DNA of 64,000 nucleotides from an uncultured Saprospiraceae bacterium (GCA_937950315.1 CALFDU010000021.1:1-64000); one strand, 5' to 3'; numbered from the stretch's first letter, positions 8,918 to 18,937 are shown. Notes: generated by a model from the letters alone, not told the origin. Translations and numbers: made by a program.

Positions 8918-11553
8918 GATTCTTTTTTAAATATGCCTTCTAGTTCTTTTAATTTTAGCATGCATTCAATTGGAGTCATACCATTAAGGTCTATCAATTC
9001 AAATTCTTTTTTGATTTCTATCCATCGTTGATCTTCATCATTGAAGAAACTTAACTGAGTAGCAGATTCTTTCGATTTGGAATTTTTTAATGCCGAATGC
9101 ATCTCCTCTTTTTGTGAGAGGGATTTTTTTTCTAGTTCGACAAGGAGCTCTCTAGATTGTTGTAAAATGGCTTTTGGCATTCCTGCCATTTTTGCAACGT
9201 GTATACCAAAACTATGATTGCTGCCACCTTCAACCAATTTTCTTAAGAACAAAACCTTATTGTCTACTTCCTTGGTCGCAACATTGTAATTTTTAACCCT
9301 TTCGTACTGTTCTGCAAGTTCGTTCAACTCATGGTAATGCGTGGCAAACAATGTTTTTGGATTTGCTATTTTATTGTCATGTAAATAACTGGCGATCGAC
9401 CAAGCGATGGATATCCCATCATAAGTACTAGTACCTCGACCTATTTCATCCAGTAAGATCAAACTTCTTTCTGAAATGTTGTTTAGGATACTAGAAGTCT
9501 CAATCATCTCAACCATAAAAGTCGATTCGCCACTAGAGATATTATCAGAAGCCCCAACTCTTGTGAACAACTTATCGACGTAACCAATTTCAGCTTTACC
9601 AGCTGGCACAAAAGATCCCATTTGTGCCATCAGGCAGATCAACGCGGTCTGTCTAAGAATGGCTGATTTACCTGACATGTTTGGTCCAGTAATCATGATG
9701 ATTTGTGTATCCTCATTTGATAGGTATAAATCATTTGGGATATAAGGTTCACCTGCAGGCAATTCTTGCTCGATGACTGGGTGACGACCTTCTGAAATTT
9801 CGATCTTTAACCCTTTATTGACGAGTGGTCTTACGTACTTATTTTTCTTAGCCAACTGCGCAAATGATCGCAAGCAATCAACTTGTGCCACTATCTTTGC
9901 GTTTTGTAAAATAGGTTCTATAAAAGCACTGATGTTTTCGAGGAACTGGTCGTAAAACTTGGTTTCTAAAATGGAAATTTTCTCCTCGGCAGAAAGAATC
10001 TTATTTTCTAAAGTCTTAAGTTCCTCTGTAATGTATCTTTCCGAATTGGTCAAGGTCTGCTTCCTAATCCAATTTTCGGGAATAAGATCTTGCCCTTTGT
10101 ATTTGTTGGTAACCTCAAGATAATACCCAAATACATTGTTGAAGCCAATCTTTAAATTGGCGATGCCGGTTGCTTCAGCTTCCTTCGTCTGAATTTCAAC
10201 AAGCATTTGTTTCCCATTTTTAATAATGTCTCTCCATTCATCTAGTTCTTTGTCAAAGCCATCTTTGATCACTTGCCCTTTGTTGAATACGGCCGGCGGA
10301 TCATCCGTTAATGTTCCATATATTTCATCCTGCAGAGTAGGGCATAGATTGATAATGTCGCTCAAGGCTTTCATAGAAGCCTGATCACTTTTGGACATAA
10401 TCTCTTTGATCGGTTCCAAAGCGTGAAAAGACCGTTCGAGACTCTTGATTTCTTTTGGATTTATTTTTTTAGCAGCCAACCTAGAAGTGATGCGTTCTAG
10501 GTCACCGATGCTCTTTAGTTGTTCTTCTAATAATTCTTGTTCTTCAGAGTGGTTTACCAAATACTCAACATTGTCGAGTCGTGCATTGATTTTTGTTGTA
10601 TTTACCAATGGCAGTAAGACCCATTTTCTCAATAGCCTTGAACCCATAGGTGAAATACATTGATCAAGTATTTTAATCAATGAACTTCCAGTCGGATGAT
10701 TGCTTCTGACCAGTTCTAGATTCCGGATGGTAAATCGATCGAGCCACATAAATTCATCCGTCTGAATTCTGCTGATTCTTACGAGGTGATCTAGGCTTTT
10801 GTTTTCTGTTGAATTCAGATAGTGAAGGATGGCACCTGCAGCAACTTGAGCCATCTTTAATTCCTCAATGCCAAATCCTTTCAACGATGTAACTTCAAAA
10901 TGTTCAAGGAGTTTTTCTCTTGAATATTCTAGTTGATATATCCATTCTTCAAGTGGGTAACAATAATTATCATCTCCAATCAATTTTGTGATTTCCTTAT
11001 TCATCGATCTGGAGAAGATGATTTCGGATGGATTAAATGACTGAATCAATTTATTAACCAGTGAGTTACTTCCTTCAGAAACAAAAAACTCTCCGGTTGA
11101 AATATCTAAAAAAGCAATTCCATGATGATTGTCTTCTTGGTAATGAAGTGAACAAAGAAAGTTGTTCTCTTTGTGGTCCAAGATGTTGTCATGAAAGGTT
11201 ACTCCAGGTGTAACAATGTCTGTAACCCCGCGCTTTACAATTTTTTTCTCTTTGCTTGGTTTTTCTAATTGTTCGCACACCGCAACACGGAAACCAGCCT
11301 TTACGATTTTAGGCAGATATACATCTACACTGTGATAAGGAAATCCTGCCAATTCAATTTTTGAACCTCCATTGTTTCTTGCTGTTAACACAATACCTAA
11401 TATCTTAGATACAGTAATGGCATCTTCACCAAATGTTTCATAAAAATCTCCAACTCTAAATAAGAGGATAGCATCCGGGTGCTCTTGTTTGACACTCATG
11501 TATTGTTTCATGAGTGGAGTAACTTTTTTGACTGTGCTTTTGGTTTTGCTCAA
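8914..11553 (-). CDS. mutS: DNA mismatch repair protein MutS
   Basis: The 879-residue protein carries the mismatch-recognition domain with the stacking motif FRVGDFYETFGEDA near residue 35. The connector, lever and clamp domains follow, then the ABC-type ATPase. Walker A is GPNMSGKS near residue 625, the signature is STFMVEM, Walker B is LLDEIGRGTSTYDG, and FATHYHEL follows. It recognises mismatches and recruits MutL. It is the last gene of the minus-strand rarA-purK-mutS run; purK ends 33 bp upstream of it. Confidence 0.97.
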   Translation of the reverse strand: MSKTKSTVKKVTPLMKQYMSVKQEHPDAILLFRVGDFYETFGEDAITVSKILGIVLTARNNGGSKIELAGFPYHSVDVYLPKIVKAGFRVAVCEQLEKPSKEKKIVKRGVTDIVTPGVTFHDNILDHKENNFLCSLHYQEDNHHGIAFLDISTGEFFVSEGSNSLVNKLIQSFNPSEIIFSRSMNKEITKLIGDDNYCYPLEEWIYQLEYSREKLLEHFEVTSLKGFGIEELKMAQVAAGAILHYLNSTENKSLDHLVRISRIQTDEFMWLDRFTIRNLELVRSNHPTGSSLIKILDQCISPMGSRLLRKWVLLPLVNTTKINARLDNVEYLVNHSEEQELLEEQLKSIGDLERITSRLAAKKINPKEIKSLERSFHALEPIKEIMSKSDQASMKALSDIINLCPTLQDEIYGTLTDDPPAVFNKGQVIKDGFDKELDEWRDIIKNGKQMLVEIQTKEAEATGIANLKIGFNNVFGYYLEVTNKYKGQDLIPENWIRKQTLTNSERYITEELKTLENKILSAEEKISILETKFYDQFLENISAFIEPILQNAKIVAQVDCLRSFAQLAKKNKYVRPLVNKGLKIEISEGRHPVIEQELPAGEPYIPNDLYLSNEDTQIIMITGPNMSGKSAILRQTALICLMAQMGSFVPAGKAEIGYVDKLFTRVGASDNISSGESTFMVEMIETSSILNNISERSLILLDEIGRGTSTYDGISIAWSIASYLHDNKIANPKTLFATHYHELNELAEQYERVKNYNVATKEVDNKVLFLRKLVEGGSNHSFGIHVAKMAGMPKAILQQSRELLVELEKKSLSQKEEMHSALKNSKSKESATQLSFFNDEDQRWIEIKKEFELIDLNGMTPIECMLKLKELEGIFKKES

Positions 11554-11586
11554 GAGGTATTGGTTTTATCTTTTGTAGATGTTGGA

Positions 11587-12729
11587 TTAGGCTTCCAGAA
11601 TGGTTTTTATTTCTTGCATCGTTTTGCGCGCCTCTGACAAGGAAGCTGCCGTGATGTTGATATGTCCCATCTTTCTTTTGGGTTTGGAAATTTTCTTTCC
11701 ATAGATATGAACATGTACTCCAGACTTTTTGCAAATTTCTTGTAAACTAGGATAATTTGCTGGTCCAGTATAATCCTTTCTTCCTAGCAAGTTTAACATG
11801 ACTGCCGATTGAATGTATTCCGTACTTCCCAAAGACATGTTGCATATGCTGCGCAGGTGTTGTTCAAACTGAGAAGTCATGCATGCTTCCATGGTAATAT
11901 GACCACTATTATGTGTTCTTGGAGCCATTTCATTAATAATGATTTCTCCAGACTTGGTCAAGAAAAATTCAATAGCGAGAAGTCCCACTAAGTTGCATTC
12001 TTTGGCCAAGGATTTTGCAATTTGCTGGCATTGATCATCATGCTCATCTGTAATTTCCGATGGACATTGAAGATAGTCTACCAAATTTGCTTCTGGGTCA
12101 AATACCATTTCGACCGTTGGGTAAGTCTGAATATCCCCATCTTCATTTCTTGCTACGATCACTGCAAGTTCTTTGTCGATGTCTACTAGATTTTCTACAT
12201 AAGAGGGGTTGTCAAAAGCCCTATCTAGGTCTTCGTTTGTCCGTACAACCAAAACTCCTTTTCCGTCATAACCTTCTGTTCTGCTCTTCTGAACAAACGG
12301 GATGGTAATTTTATTGGTTGCTATCTGTTCAAGAAGTTCTGCCTTATTCTTCAACATGATAAAATCGCTCGTAGGCAAATTTTTATCCTTGTAAAAATTC
12401 TTCTGTGTTCCCTTGTCTTTGATCATTTCAATCAAGGCTGGATCAGGGAATACCTTTACTCCTTCCTCTTTCAATCTGGCCAATGCCTTCGTATTCACAT
12501 TCTCAATTTCAATCGTAACCAAATCCATTTGCTTGCCGAAGTTGTAAACATCTTTCTCGTTGGTAAAATCTCCTACAATTACTTGTTGAGAAACAAGCCC
12601 TGCAGGAAAATCCTTGTCCTTTTCCAAAAAGTAAGGATGAATCCCAAAGTTGGCCGAAGACAACGCAAACATTCGTCCCAATTGACCTCCTCCTAAAATG
12701 CCTATTTTTATCTGATGTAAGTCTTTCAT
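11587..12729 (-). CDS. purK: 5-(carboxyamino)imidazole ribonucleotide synthase
   Basis: The 380-residue ATP-grasp enzyme begins with the dinucleotide-like loop KIGILGGGQLGRMFALSSA. It has the ATP-grasp blocks KSRTEGYDGKGV and NEMAPRTHNSGHITMEAC. PurK carboxylates AIR with bicarbonate and ATP in purine synthesis, working with PurE, which is not in this window. The start lies 2 bp from the end of rarA, so it is co-transcribed with rarA and mutS. A 92-residue open frame overlapping its end in another frame is not a gene. Confidence 0.95.
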   Translation of the reverse strand: MKDLHQIKIGILGGGQLGRMFALSSANFGIHPYFLEKDKDFPAGLVSQQVIVGDFTNEKDVYNFGKQMDLVTIEIENVNTKALARLKEEGVKVFPDPALIEMIKDKGTQKNFYKDKNLPTSDFIMLKNKAELLEQIATNKITIPFVQKSRTEGYDGKGVLVVRTNEDLDRAFDNPSYVENLVDIDKELAVIVARNEDGDIQTYPTVEMVFDPEANLVDYLQCPSEITDEHDDQCQQIAKSLAKECNLVGLLAIEFFLTKSGEIIINEMAPRTHNSGHITMEACMTSQFEQHLRSICNMSLGSTEYIQSAVMLNLLGRKDYTGPANYPSLQEICKKSGVHVHIYGKKISKPKRKMGHINITAASLSEARKTMQEIKTILEA

Positions 12730-12731
12730 TT

Positions 12732-14030
12732 TTACTTTTTGTATTTATACCTTTTACTCCAAAATTTAACAAGACTTTCTCTGAATGTAAGTTCTGTCTT
12801 ATTATTACCCGGTTCATAAAAAACCGTACCATCGAGATACTCTGGCATATAATTCATATCCACAAAGTTGTCTTTGTGATTGTGAGCATATTGGTATTCT
12901 TTTCCATAATTCAATTCCTTCATCAACTTAGTCGGTGCATTTCTTAGTTGAAGTGGAACAGGTTCGTTTGGATTCTTTTGCACCTCTGCAAGTGCTGTGT
13001 CAATCGCCGTATATGCCGTATTGCTTTTTGGGCTGCAAGCTAAATAAATGGCAGCCTGTGACATCGGTATTCTTGCCTCAGGATATCCAATCTGATGCAC
13101 CGCTTGAAAACATTGATTGGCAAGTAGCAATGCATTTGGGTTGGCTAGACCGATATCTTCAGAGGCAGAAATGATCATTCTTCTACAGATGAAAAGTGGA
13201 TCTTCTCCAGCTGCAATCATTTTGGCCAAATAGTAAAGGGCGGCATTTGGATCACTACCTCTTATGGATTTAATAAAAGCGGATATCACATTGTAATGCT
13301 GCTCGCCGGTCTTATCATAGAGTACCATGTTCTGCTGTATGGTATCTTCTACCATGGCATTGGTGATCGTAATCTTCTTGGTTTCCAAATTTTTGTTGAC
13401 AACCAATTCAAGACAATTCAACATCTTCCTTGCATCACCATTGGAGTATTTCATGAGAGCCTCATACTCCTTCACTTTTATTTTATAACTAGCTAAATAT
13501 GCATCGTTTATAATAGCATAATCAATCAAGCTTTTTAGTTCATCAACGCCCAATTGGTGTAATACATAAACCTGCATTCTCGAGATCAAGGCAGGAATCA
13601 CCTCAAAGGATGGATTCTCTGTAGTTGCTCCAATCAAAGTCACTACGCCTTTCTCAACAGCTCCCAACAAGGCATCTTGTTGTGATTTGCTAAATCGGTG
13701 GATCTCATCAATAAAAAGGATAGGGTGCGGTGCACTAAAAAGATGTTGTTGCTCCGCTCGTTTGATAATTTCTCTTACTTCCTTTACTCCTGAATTAATC
13801 GCACTCAATGAATAGAAAGGTCTATCTAGCTCTTTTGATAGGATAAACGCCAAGGTAGTTTTGCCAACGCCAGGAGGACCCCACAATATCATAGATGGAA
13901 TCTGATTGGATTTGATGATCTTGTACAATAAGCCACTCTTGCCAATTAGATGTTCTTGGCCAAAGTACGATTCCAAAGAATCAGGTCTCATTCTCTCCGC
14001 TAAGGGGATTTTAATATCGGTACTTATCAT
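12732..14030 (-). CDS. rarA: Replication-associated recombination AAA+ ATPase RarA
   Basis: The 432-residue product has the clamp-loader-like AAA+ core with Walker A GPPGVGKTTLAF, Walker B ILFIDEIHRFSKSQQD and sensor GATTENPSFEV, then the MgsA-type C-terminal tetramerisation domain. RarA acts at stalled forks and in recombination. I chose the ATG at 14030, not the TTG four codons upstream, because an exact -7 element (TAAATTTG on the minus strand, 14040-14047) would overlap that TTG. The mRNA leader would then be only a few bases. It is the first gene of rarA-purK-mutS. Confidence 0.94.
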   Translation of the reverse strand: MISTDIKIPLAERMRPDSLESYFGQEHLIGKSGLLYKIIKSNQIPSMILWGPPGVGKTTLAFILSKELDRPFYSLSAINSGVKEVREIIKRAEQQHLFSAPHPILFIDEIHRFSKSQQDALLGAVEKGVVTLIGATTENPSFEVIPALISRMQVYVLHQLGVDELKSLIDYAIINDAYLASYKIKVKEYEALMKYSNGDARKMLNCLELVVNKNLETKKITITNAMVEDTIQQNMVLYDKTGEQHYNVISAFIKSIRGSDPNAALYYLAKMIAAGEDPLFICRRMIISASEDIGLANPNALLLANQCFQAVHQIGYPEARIPMSQAAIYLACSPKSNTAYTAIDTALAEVQKNPNEPVPLQLRNAPTKLMKELNYGKEYQYAHNHKDNFVDMNYMPEYLDGTVFYEPGNNKTELTFRESLVKFWSKRYKYKK

Positions 14031-14039
14031 TCTGTGGCT

Positions 14040-14047
14040 CAAATTTA
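14040..14047 (-). promoter_or_regulatory. -7 promoter element of rarA operon
   Basis: Read on the minus strand this is TAAATTTG, an exact TAnnTTTG match. It ends 9 bp before the ATG at 14030, implying a very short leader. It lies within the 50-bp gap to the divergent AlkD-like gene. Confidence 0.5.
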
Positions 14048-14080
14048 TTAGAAATTTACTATCAGTCTTAATTTAGCAGC

Positions 14081-14749
14081 ATGAATGATGTCTTAAAATT
14101 AATCAATGAGGAATTATTGGCCATCTCAGATCCTGAAAAGGCTGCTGGGATGAAGGCTTATATGAAGAATCATTTCGAGTTTTTAGGTGTTTCTGCCCCG
14201 GAAAGAAAGGTAGTTGTGCGTTTTGCCTGGGAAAACAACAAAGCGCTTATAAGGGAAGAATGGAGGGAGTTGGTATCAATGCTTTGGGAAACACCCAGAA
14301 GAGAGTACCAGTACGTCGCTATGGATTTAATGGCTAAAGTTAAATCGAAGCTTGTTGAAGAAGACATTGCCTTAATAGAAGGATTTGTTACCAAGAAATC
14401 TTGGTGGGACACAGTAGATTTTTTGGCAAGTCATATGGCTGGGAAATATTTTGAAAAGTACCCACAACATATCGATGAATATATAACCCAATGGAAGAAC
14501 TCCTCCGATATGTGGTTGAATAGGACAGCAATCCTTTTTCAATTGAAGTATAAAGACAAAATCAATGCAGAATTGCTTGCAGAACATATTCTACACCATC
14601 AAGAATCCAAAGAATTCTTCATCAATAAAGCTTCAGGCTGGGCTTTGCGAGAGTATTCAAAAACAAATCCTAAGTGGGTTGCTCAATTTCTTGAGGACAA
14701 TCCTCAACTTTCTAATTTGACCAAAAGAGAAGCATCCAAGTATATTTAA
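14081..14749 (+). CDS. AlkD-like DNA alkylation repair protein
   Basis: The 222-residue all-helical protein has the HEAT-like repeat pattern of the AlkC/AlkD family, with the blocks VSAPERKVVVRFAWEN and TKKSWWDTVDFLASH. The motif WWDTVD holds the conserved aromatic and acidic residues associated with base excision in AlkD enzymes. It probably removes positively charged alkylated purines. It is transcribed divergently from rarA and ends at a bidirectional terminator shared with the S46 peptidase gene. Confidence 0.87.
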   Translation: MNDVLKLINEELLAISDPEKAAGMKAYMKNHFEFLGVSAPERKVVVRFAWENNKALIREEWRELVSMLWETPRREYQYVAMDLMAKVKSKLVEEDIALIEGFVTKKSWWDTVDFLASHMAGKYFEKYPQHIDEYITQWKNSSDMWLNRTAILFQLKYKDKINAELLAEHILHHQESKEFFINKASGWALREYSKTNPKWVAQFLEDNPQLSNLTKREASKYI

Positions 14750-14760
14750 TTTTAAATAAA

Positions 14761-14790
14761 AAGCGCCTCGATTAAACAATCAAGGCGCTT
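14761..14790. terminator. Bidirectional rho-independent terminator
   Basis: A 13-bp stem with one mismatch (AAGCGCCTCGATT paired with AATCAAGGCGCTT) and a 4-base AAAC loop lies between the convergent AlkD-like and S46 peptidase genes. A-rich sequence lies on the left and T-rich sequence on the right, so it can serve both strands. Confidence 0.85.
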
Positions 14791-14813
14791 TAATATTTTC
14801 TTATTTGGTCGTG

Positions 14814-16880
14814 TTATTTACCACTCAATTCTTTGACAATTCTATCTGCCTTGTAAACATATTTTAACGCAGCGTGAATTCCTCCTGCATGAACAGAAAC
14901 AGTTCTATTTGATTCCTCATCAAATATAAAGTTACCTGGCAATGATTCAATGTTTCCATCAAAAATCAAACCTACAGCTTCTTTGTTTCTATTTATCATC
15001 GGACTTCCTGAATTACCTCCGATGATATCATTTGTGGAAACGATATTAACTGGTGACTTAAGGAGATCCATGCTTGGATTTAACCATTTTTCAGGTAGGT
15101 CCCATGGGTATTTTTCTCCATGTGAATAATGTCTGTCATACATTCCAAAGAAAGTTGTTTTGTATGGAGCAACTGTTCCATTGTATGAATAGTTTTTTAC
15201 AACACCATCTGAAATTCTCAAAGTAAACGTCGCATCCGGTGGAAGTGCATCTCCATATACATCAAAGATCTTATTTACTACTTCTTCTTCATATTTTGCT
15301 CTATCTGCAGCAGTCGATCTAAATACATCTACTGCTTTGTTGTAGCTCGGTACAAGCGCACGTGAAGCAAGTAAGATTGGGTCAGTGCTTTTGGCTATCT
15401 TTTTATTTTTCTTTAAAAGTTTACTCAGTTCGGCTTCGTCAAAAAATACAGACTTATTGCTCAGCATGTCTACGTACTTGTCACCTGACATACCACCCAT
15501 TAATTTTGATAAGATGTTATTGCCTGATGGAATGGCCGATTGTAGTTCACCAATCAACATACCTAAAAGTTTCTTTTCTCTTGGGCTATTAAGTGTTTTA
15601 GCCAATTCCATTATACCATCCTTTCTAGCATTTATATCCTCATCAGATGCGTCGCTGCTTATCAAATCTTCTAGTGCTGATAAATCATGCATAACGGTAA
15701 GGAAGTTTCCTCTCAATCCAGAAGGCCCTAAGTTGTTGATGGCCCAAGCATGTGGCTTCAATTCTGCATATGTTTTGTCTAGTTTATCCCAGGCACTCAC
15801 ATCACTCGACTTAGATTTTACCAACTTTTCCATAGCTACTTTTCTTCCATATAAATTAGGATCATTCAATCCTTTCAATATACCTGTATATGCTTTTTGT
15901 CCATTGGCCAAGTTGGTAATTGTACCAAGTAAAGCCTGTCCTTCTGCAACTTTTTCGGGATCGTCCTTGATCAGCGCATACTCCTCTCTCATCATATTGA
16001 TTCTATTTGTTAGAAAGGACAAGGTTTCGTTGTATCTATGATTTCTATCGTAGTCAAGTTGAGAAGCAGTTCTATATCTTTCTGTTCTCCCAGGGTTTCC
16101 TACAACAAATACTGGCTCCCCTTCAACTGCTCCTTTTTCGTTAAATTTTAAGAAGTTAGCCGATGTGTCCAATGGCTTACCATCATCTCCATAAGCTCTC
16201 CAAAAAGTAAAATCTAAGTTGTATCTAGGATAGGTAAAGTTGTCAGGATCTCCACCATAAAATCCTATGCTATTCTCAGGCATAACTACCAATCTAATAT
16301 CATCAAATCTTTTATAACCATAAATAGAATATTTTACTCCACTGTAAAACCCTACAACTTGAAGTCTTAGGTTTTCCCAACCTCTCATACTTTGGTATTT
16401 TGCTTCAATATCAGTCAAAGCATCTTCTTTAGATTGTCCACCATCTACCATTTTTGAAATCTCATCGGTGATGTCAACAGCTTTGATCATTTGTTCAACA
16501 TAAAGACCTTCGATTTTTCTTTCATCAGCCAAGGTGGTTGCATAGAATCCATTTTTATCAAAATTTTCTGCTCCTTGTTGTGCTTTGATTCCTTCATCTC
16601 TTGAGCAATGGTGGTTGGTCATGATCAAACCTTCAGGCGAAACAAATGATGCAGAGCACCAAGATGCAAATCTCAAAGATGATTTTCTGACATAATCAAA
16701 CCACTCATCTTCAGGAGTGAAGTCATATGCTTCTTTAAACCACTCTTTTGGTGGATTTTCAAATGTCCACATCCTTCCATAATCGAATGGACTTGGGTCT
16801 TTAACTTGACCAAAAACAATACTCGTCTGAGCAATGATGATCAAGATCACTAAATTTTTTAGTGCAAAACTGAATTTCAT
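14814..16880 (-). CDS. S46-family dipeptidyl-peptidase (DPP7/DPP11 type)
   Basis: The 688-residue exported protein has a signal peptide ending near SIVFGQ and a trypsin-like fold. The catalytic His is in ASFVSPEGLIMTNHHCSRD near residue 89, and the Ser is in GNSGSPMINRNKEAVGL near residue 625. S46 enzymes are periplasmic dipeptidyl-peptidases that release dipeptides from imported oligopeptides. There is no T9SS sorting tail, so it probably stays in the periplasm. I cannot decide between the hydrophobic (DPP7) and acidic (DPP11) specificities by eye. A 218-residue opposite-strand frame inside it is a shadow. Confidence 0.93.
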   Translation of the reverse strand: MKFSFALKNLVILIIIAQTSIVFGQVKDPSPFDYGRMWTFENPPKEWFKEAYDFTPEDEWFDYVRKSSLRFASWCSASFVSPEGLIMTNHHCSRDEGIKAQQGAENFDKNGFYATTLADERKIEGLYVEQMIKAVDITDEISKMVDGGQSKEDALTDIEAKYQSMRGWENLRLQVVGFYSGVKYSIYGYKRFDDIRLVVMPENSIGFYGGDPDNFTYPRYNLDFTFWRAYGDDGKPLDTSANFLKFNEKGAVEGEPVFVVGNPGRTERYRTASQLDYDRNHRYNETLSFLTNRINMMREEYALIKDDPEKVAEGQALLGTITNLANGQKAYTGILKGLNDPNLYGRKVAMEKLVKSKSSDVSAWDKLDKTYAELKPHAWAINNLGPSGLRGNFLTVMHDLSALEDLISSDASDEDINARKDGIMELAKTLNSPREKKLLGMLIGELQSAIPSGNNILSKLMGGMSGDKYVDMLSNKSVFFDEAELSKLLKKNKKIAKSTDPILLASRALVPSYNKAVDVFRSTAADRAKYEEEVVNKIFDVYGDALPPDATFTLRISDGVVKNYSYNGTVAPYKTTFFGMYDRHYSHGEKYPWDLPEKWLNPSMDLLKSPVNIVSTNDIIGGNSGSPMINRNKEAVGLIFDGNIESLPGNFIFDEESNRTVSVHAGGIHAALKYVYKADRIVKELSGK

Positions 16881-16912
16881 TTTAACTGATTTTTATTGGT
16901 TGAATGTAAAAT

Positions 16913-16930
16913 CTATACATTTATGTATAG
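16913..16930. promoter_or_regulatory. Perfect 18-bp palindrome upstream of S46 peptidase gene
   Basis: CTATACAT and ATGTATAG are perfect inverted halves around a TT centre. It lies 33-50 bp upstream of the S46 start codon, in the promoter region, and looks like a binding site for a dimeric regulator. The regulator is unknown. Confidence 0.5.
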
Positions 16931-17068
16931 CTAATAAGTCTTTACTGACTCTTCAATATTTTTTATGCAAGCACAATATCTCTATCTTTTTGATTTTTAT
17001 AGGTATTGTTATAAATATATCCTTTGTCGCTCAAGGCAAATGTTAATATTTTAATTTAGGAAGCCATT

Positions 17069-18937
17069 CTATTTCAACAATGCATCCATCGTTTGTGTAG
17101 AAACAGCATGATAATTGGGCCTTGCTTTTTCATAAATTTCTTTCGCAAGAGCCAAATCACCTTGTGTTTTAAGCGCTTTATAAAGTGGTGTTAAAAACTT
17201 CCTTCTCCCGACACTGACCAAAAAGCCTTCTAGTTCTTGACTTATTTCTTTGTAGTATCCATTGCCAATGGAAGTCTCAAGCCACGCAGCAATGATTTCT
17301 GAATTTCCAGATTTACTAAAACCAAATACTTGGTCAAGCTTCTGTGCTTTGTCAATGGAAAGATCTGTTGGAATGGCCCTTATGAAGTGAAGCCATTCAT
17401 GTGTGCTCCAATCTTTTGTTCCTTCCTTATTCCAATCTGAATTTCCCAAATGCTTGTTCAAGTATGATTCTACTAAATCAAATTTATTCGATACTACAGT
17501 AGGGTGGTTCTTAGGAAGGCCTGGAGAATAAATCCATGCATCAAGATCGATGTCCATCTTCTCTGGTTCGATAAGTTCTTTTTTTACATAAGAGATGAAC
17601 TCTTCCGTCGTGAGCGTTTGAAACTTATGGTCAGAGAAGTACTTCTTTAAGAACTGATCAAATTTGGCTCGACCAATCTGCTCTTCCATAGCCATCAAAA
17701 AGAGACAACCTTTTTCATAAGCGATATCAGTCATTCCATCATCTGGATCTCTGTTTTGCAAAGAAAGTTTTAAATGTGTATCAGCACTGTTTGATCCCAA
17801 GTCATTGATTTCGTTTTGCAAATCTTGAATCCCTAATTGAGTCAACATCTTAACGTACTCTTCTCCATACAAAGCTTCCATAATCCTTCTTTCAAAGTAG
17901 ACGGTAAATCCTTCATTTAACCAGAAATCATCCCATGTGGCATTGGTCACCAAGTTTCCTGACCAAGAATGTGCAAGCTCATGGGCTATCAAGGCTGTCA
18001 ATGATCTATCTCCAGCCAGAATGGTTGGCGTCGCAAAGGTCAGTCTTGGATTTTCCATTCCTCCAAAAGGGAAGCTTGCTGGAAGTACGATAACATCATA
18101 TTGTTCCCATAGATATGGACCATACAATTCTTCCGCCGCTTCTAGCATTTTTTCCATATCAGCAAATTCATAAACTGCTTTGTCAACCATACTTGGCTCT
18201 GCATAAATACCAGTCCGCTTTCCAATAGGTTTAAAAACCAAATCTCCTATAGCCAATGCAATCAAATAAGGAGGAATTGCTTGGTTCATTACAAAATGAT
18301 ATACGCCGTTTTCATTTCTTGTTTGTGGGTTTTCAGCCGACATCACTGCCATCAAATCTTTAGGTACCTCTATTGTAGCATCATAAGTTACTCGGATACC
18401 AGGACTATCTTGACATGGAATCCAAGTCCTCGTTAAAATCGCTTGGCCTTGAGTGAATAGAAATGGTTTCTTTTTATCTGTCGTTTGGATTGGCTCCAAC
18501 CAATCTACTGCCGAAGCTCCATCTGTGGTTGAATATTCAATGGTTACCAGTTTGGTATCTTTGTCAATGGGAACTGACAAAGAATTTCCTATGTGACTTT
18601 CTTCAGTTCCTATGCTGTGTTTTACTTCCTTTTCCGTAGACCCATTAGAAATTTTTACTGCTTGTATATTTAGGTTTTTGATGTCAAAAATAATGTGATC
18701 AGCACCTTGATTTTTTATTGTGTGTGTAACACTTCCGCTTAATTTTTTAGTGTCAAAATTTGCCTTGAGCATCAATGATAAATGTTTCGAAACGGCTTCT
18801 TCAGGTTTTGAAAAACTATGGTGATCAATCCCATGATGTTTGTGATCATGTGTATGCATGGATTTTGCTTTTGGTTTTTCTTGATTGCAAGAAAATAGAA
18901 TGAAACAAGAGAGGATTAATGAAATTATTTTACCCAT
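17069..18937 (-). CDS. M1-family aminopeptidase lipoprotein (LTA4-hydrolase-like)
   Basis: The 622-residue product begins with a lipoprotein signal (ILFSCNQE) followed at once by a His-rich stretch, MHTHDHKHHGIDHH. The M1 core shows the substrate loop GGMENPRLTF near residue 295, the zinc motif HELAHSW near residue 320 and the third ligand glutamate in WLNEGFTVYFERR. The C-terminal helical domain resembles leukotriene A4 hydrolase. It should trim N-terminal residues from peptides at the envelope, complementing the neighbouring S46 dipeptidyl-peptidase. The His-rich leader may bind zinc; this is inference. Confidence 0.93.
   Translation of the reverse strand: MGKIISLILSCFILFSCNQEKPKAKSMHTHDHKHHGIDHHSFSKPEEAVSKHLSLMLKANFDTKKLSGSVTHTIKNQGADHIIFDIKNLNIQAVKISNGSTEKEVKHSIGTEESHIGNSLSVPIDKDTKLVTIEYSTTDGASAVDWLEPIQTTDKKKPFLFTQGQAILTRTWIPCQDSPGIRVTYDATIEVPKDLMAVMSAENPQTRNENGVYHFVMNQAIPPYLIALAIGDLVFKPIGKRTGIYAEPSMVDKAVYEFADMEKMLEAAEELYGPYLWEQYDVIVLPASFPFGGMENPRLTFATPTILAGDRSLTALIAHELAHSWSGNLVTNATWDDFWLNEGFTVYFERRIMEALYGEEYVKMLTQLGIQDLQNEINDLGSNSADTHLKLSLQNRDPDDGMTDIAYEKGCLFLMAMEEQIGRAKFDQFLKKYFSDHKFQTLTTEEFISYVKKELIEPEKMDIDLDAWIYSPGLPKNHPTVVSNKFDLVESYLNKHLGNSDWNKEGTKDWSTHEWLHFIRAIPTDLSIDKAQKLDQVFGFSKSGNSEIIAAWLETSIGNGYYKEISQELEGFLVSVGRRKFLTPLYKALKTQGDLALAKEIYEKARPNYHAVSTQTMDALLK

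Noticed and set aside
11456-11734. 92-residue minus-strand frame at the purK/mutS junction
   Set aside because: It overlaps two secure genes on the same strand in another frame.
14031-14042. TTG start for rarA
   Set aside because: It overlaps an exact -7 element, and the ATG at 14030 gives the usual N-terminus.
15385-16041. 218-residue plus-strand open frame
   Set aside because: It is antisense to the well-supported S46 peptidase gene and has no recognisable domain.
16834-17046. 70-residue plus-strand frame overlapping the S46 promoter region
   Set aside because: It spans the start of the S46 gene and the palindrome, and its composition looks like AT-rich non-coding DNA.
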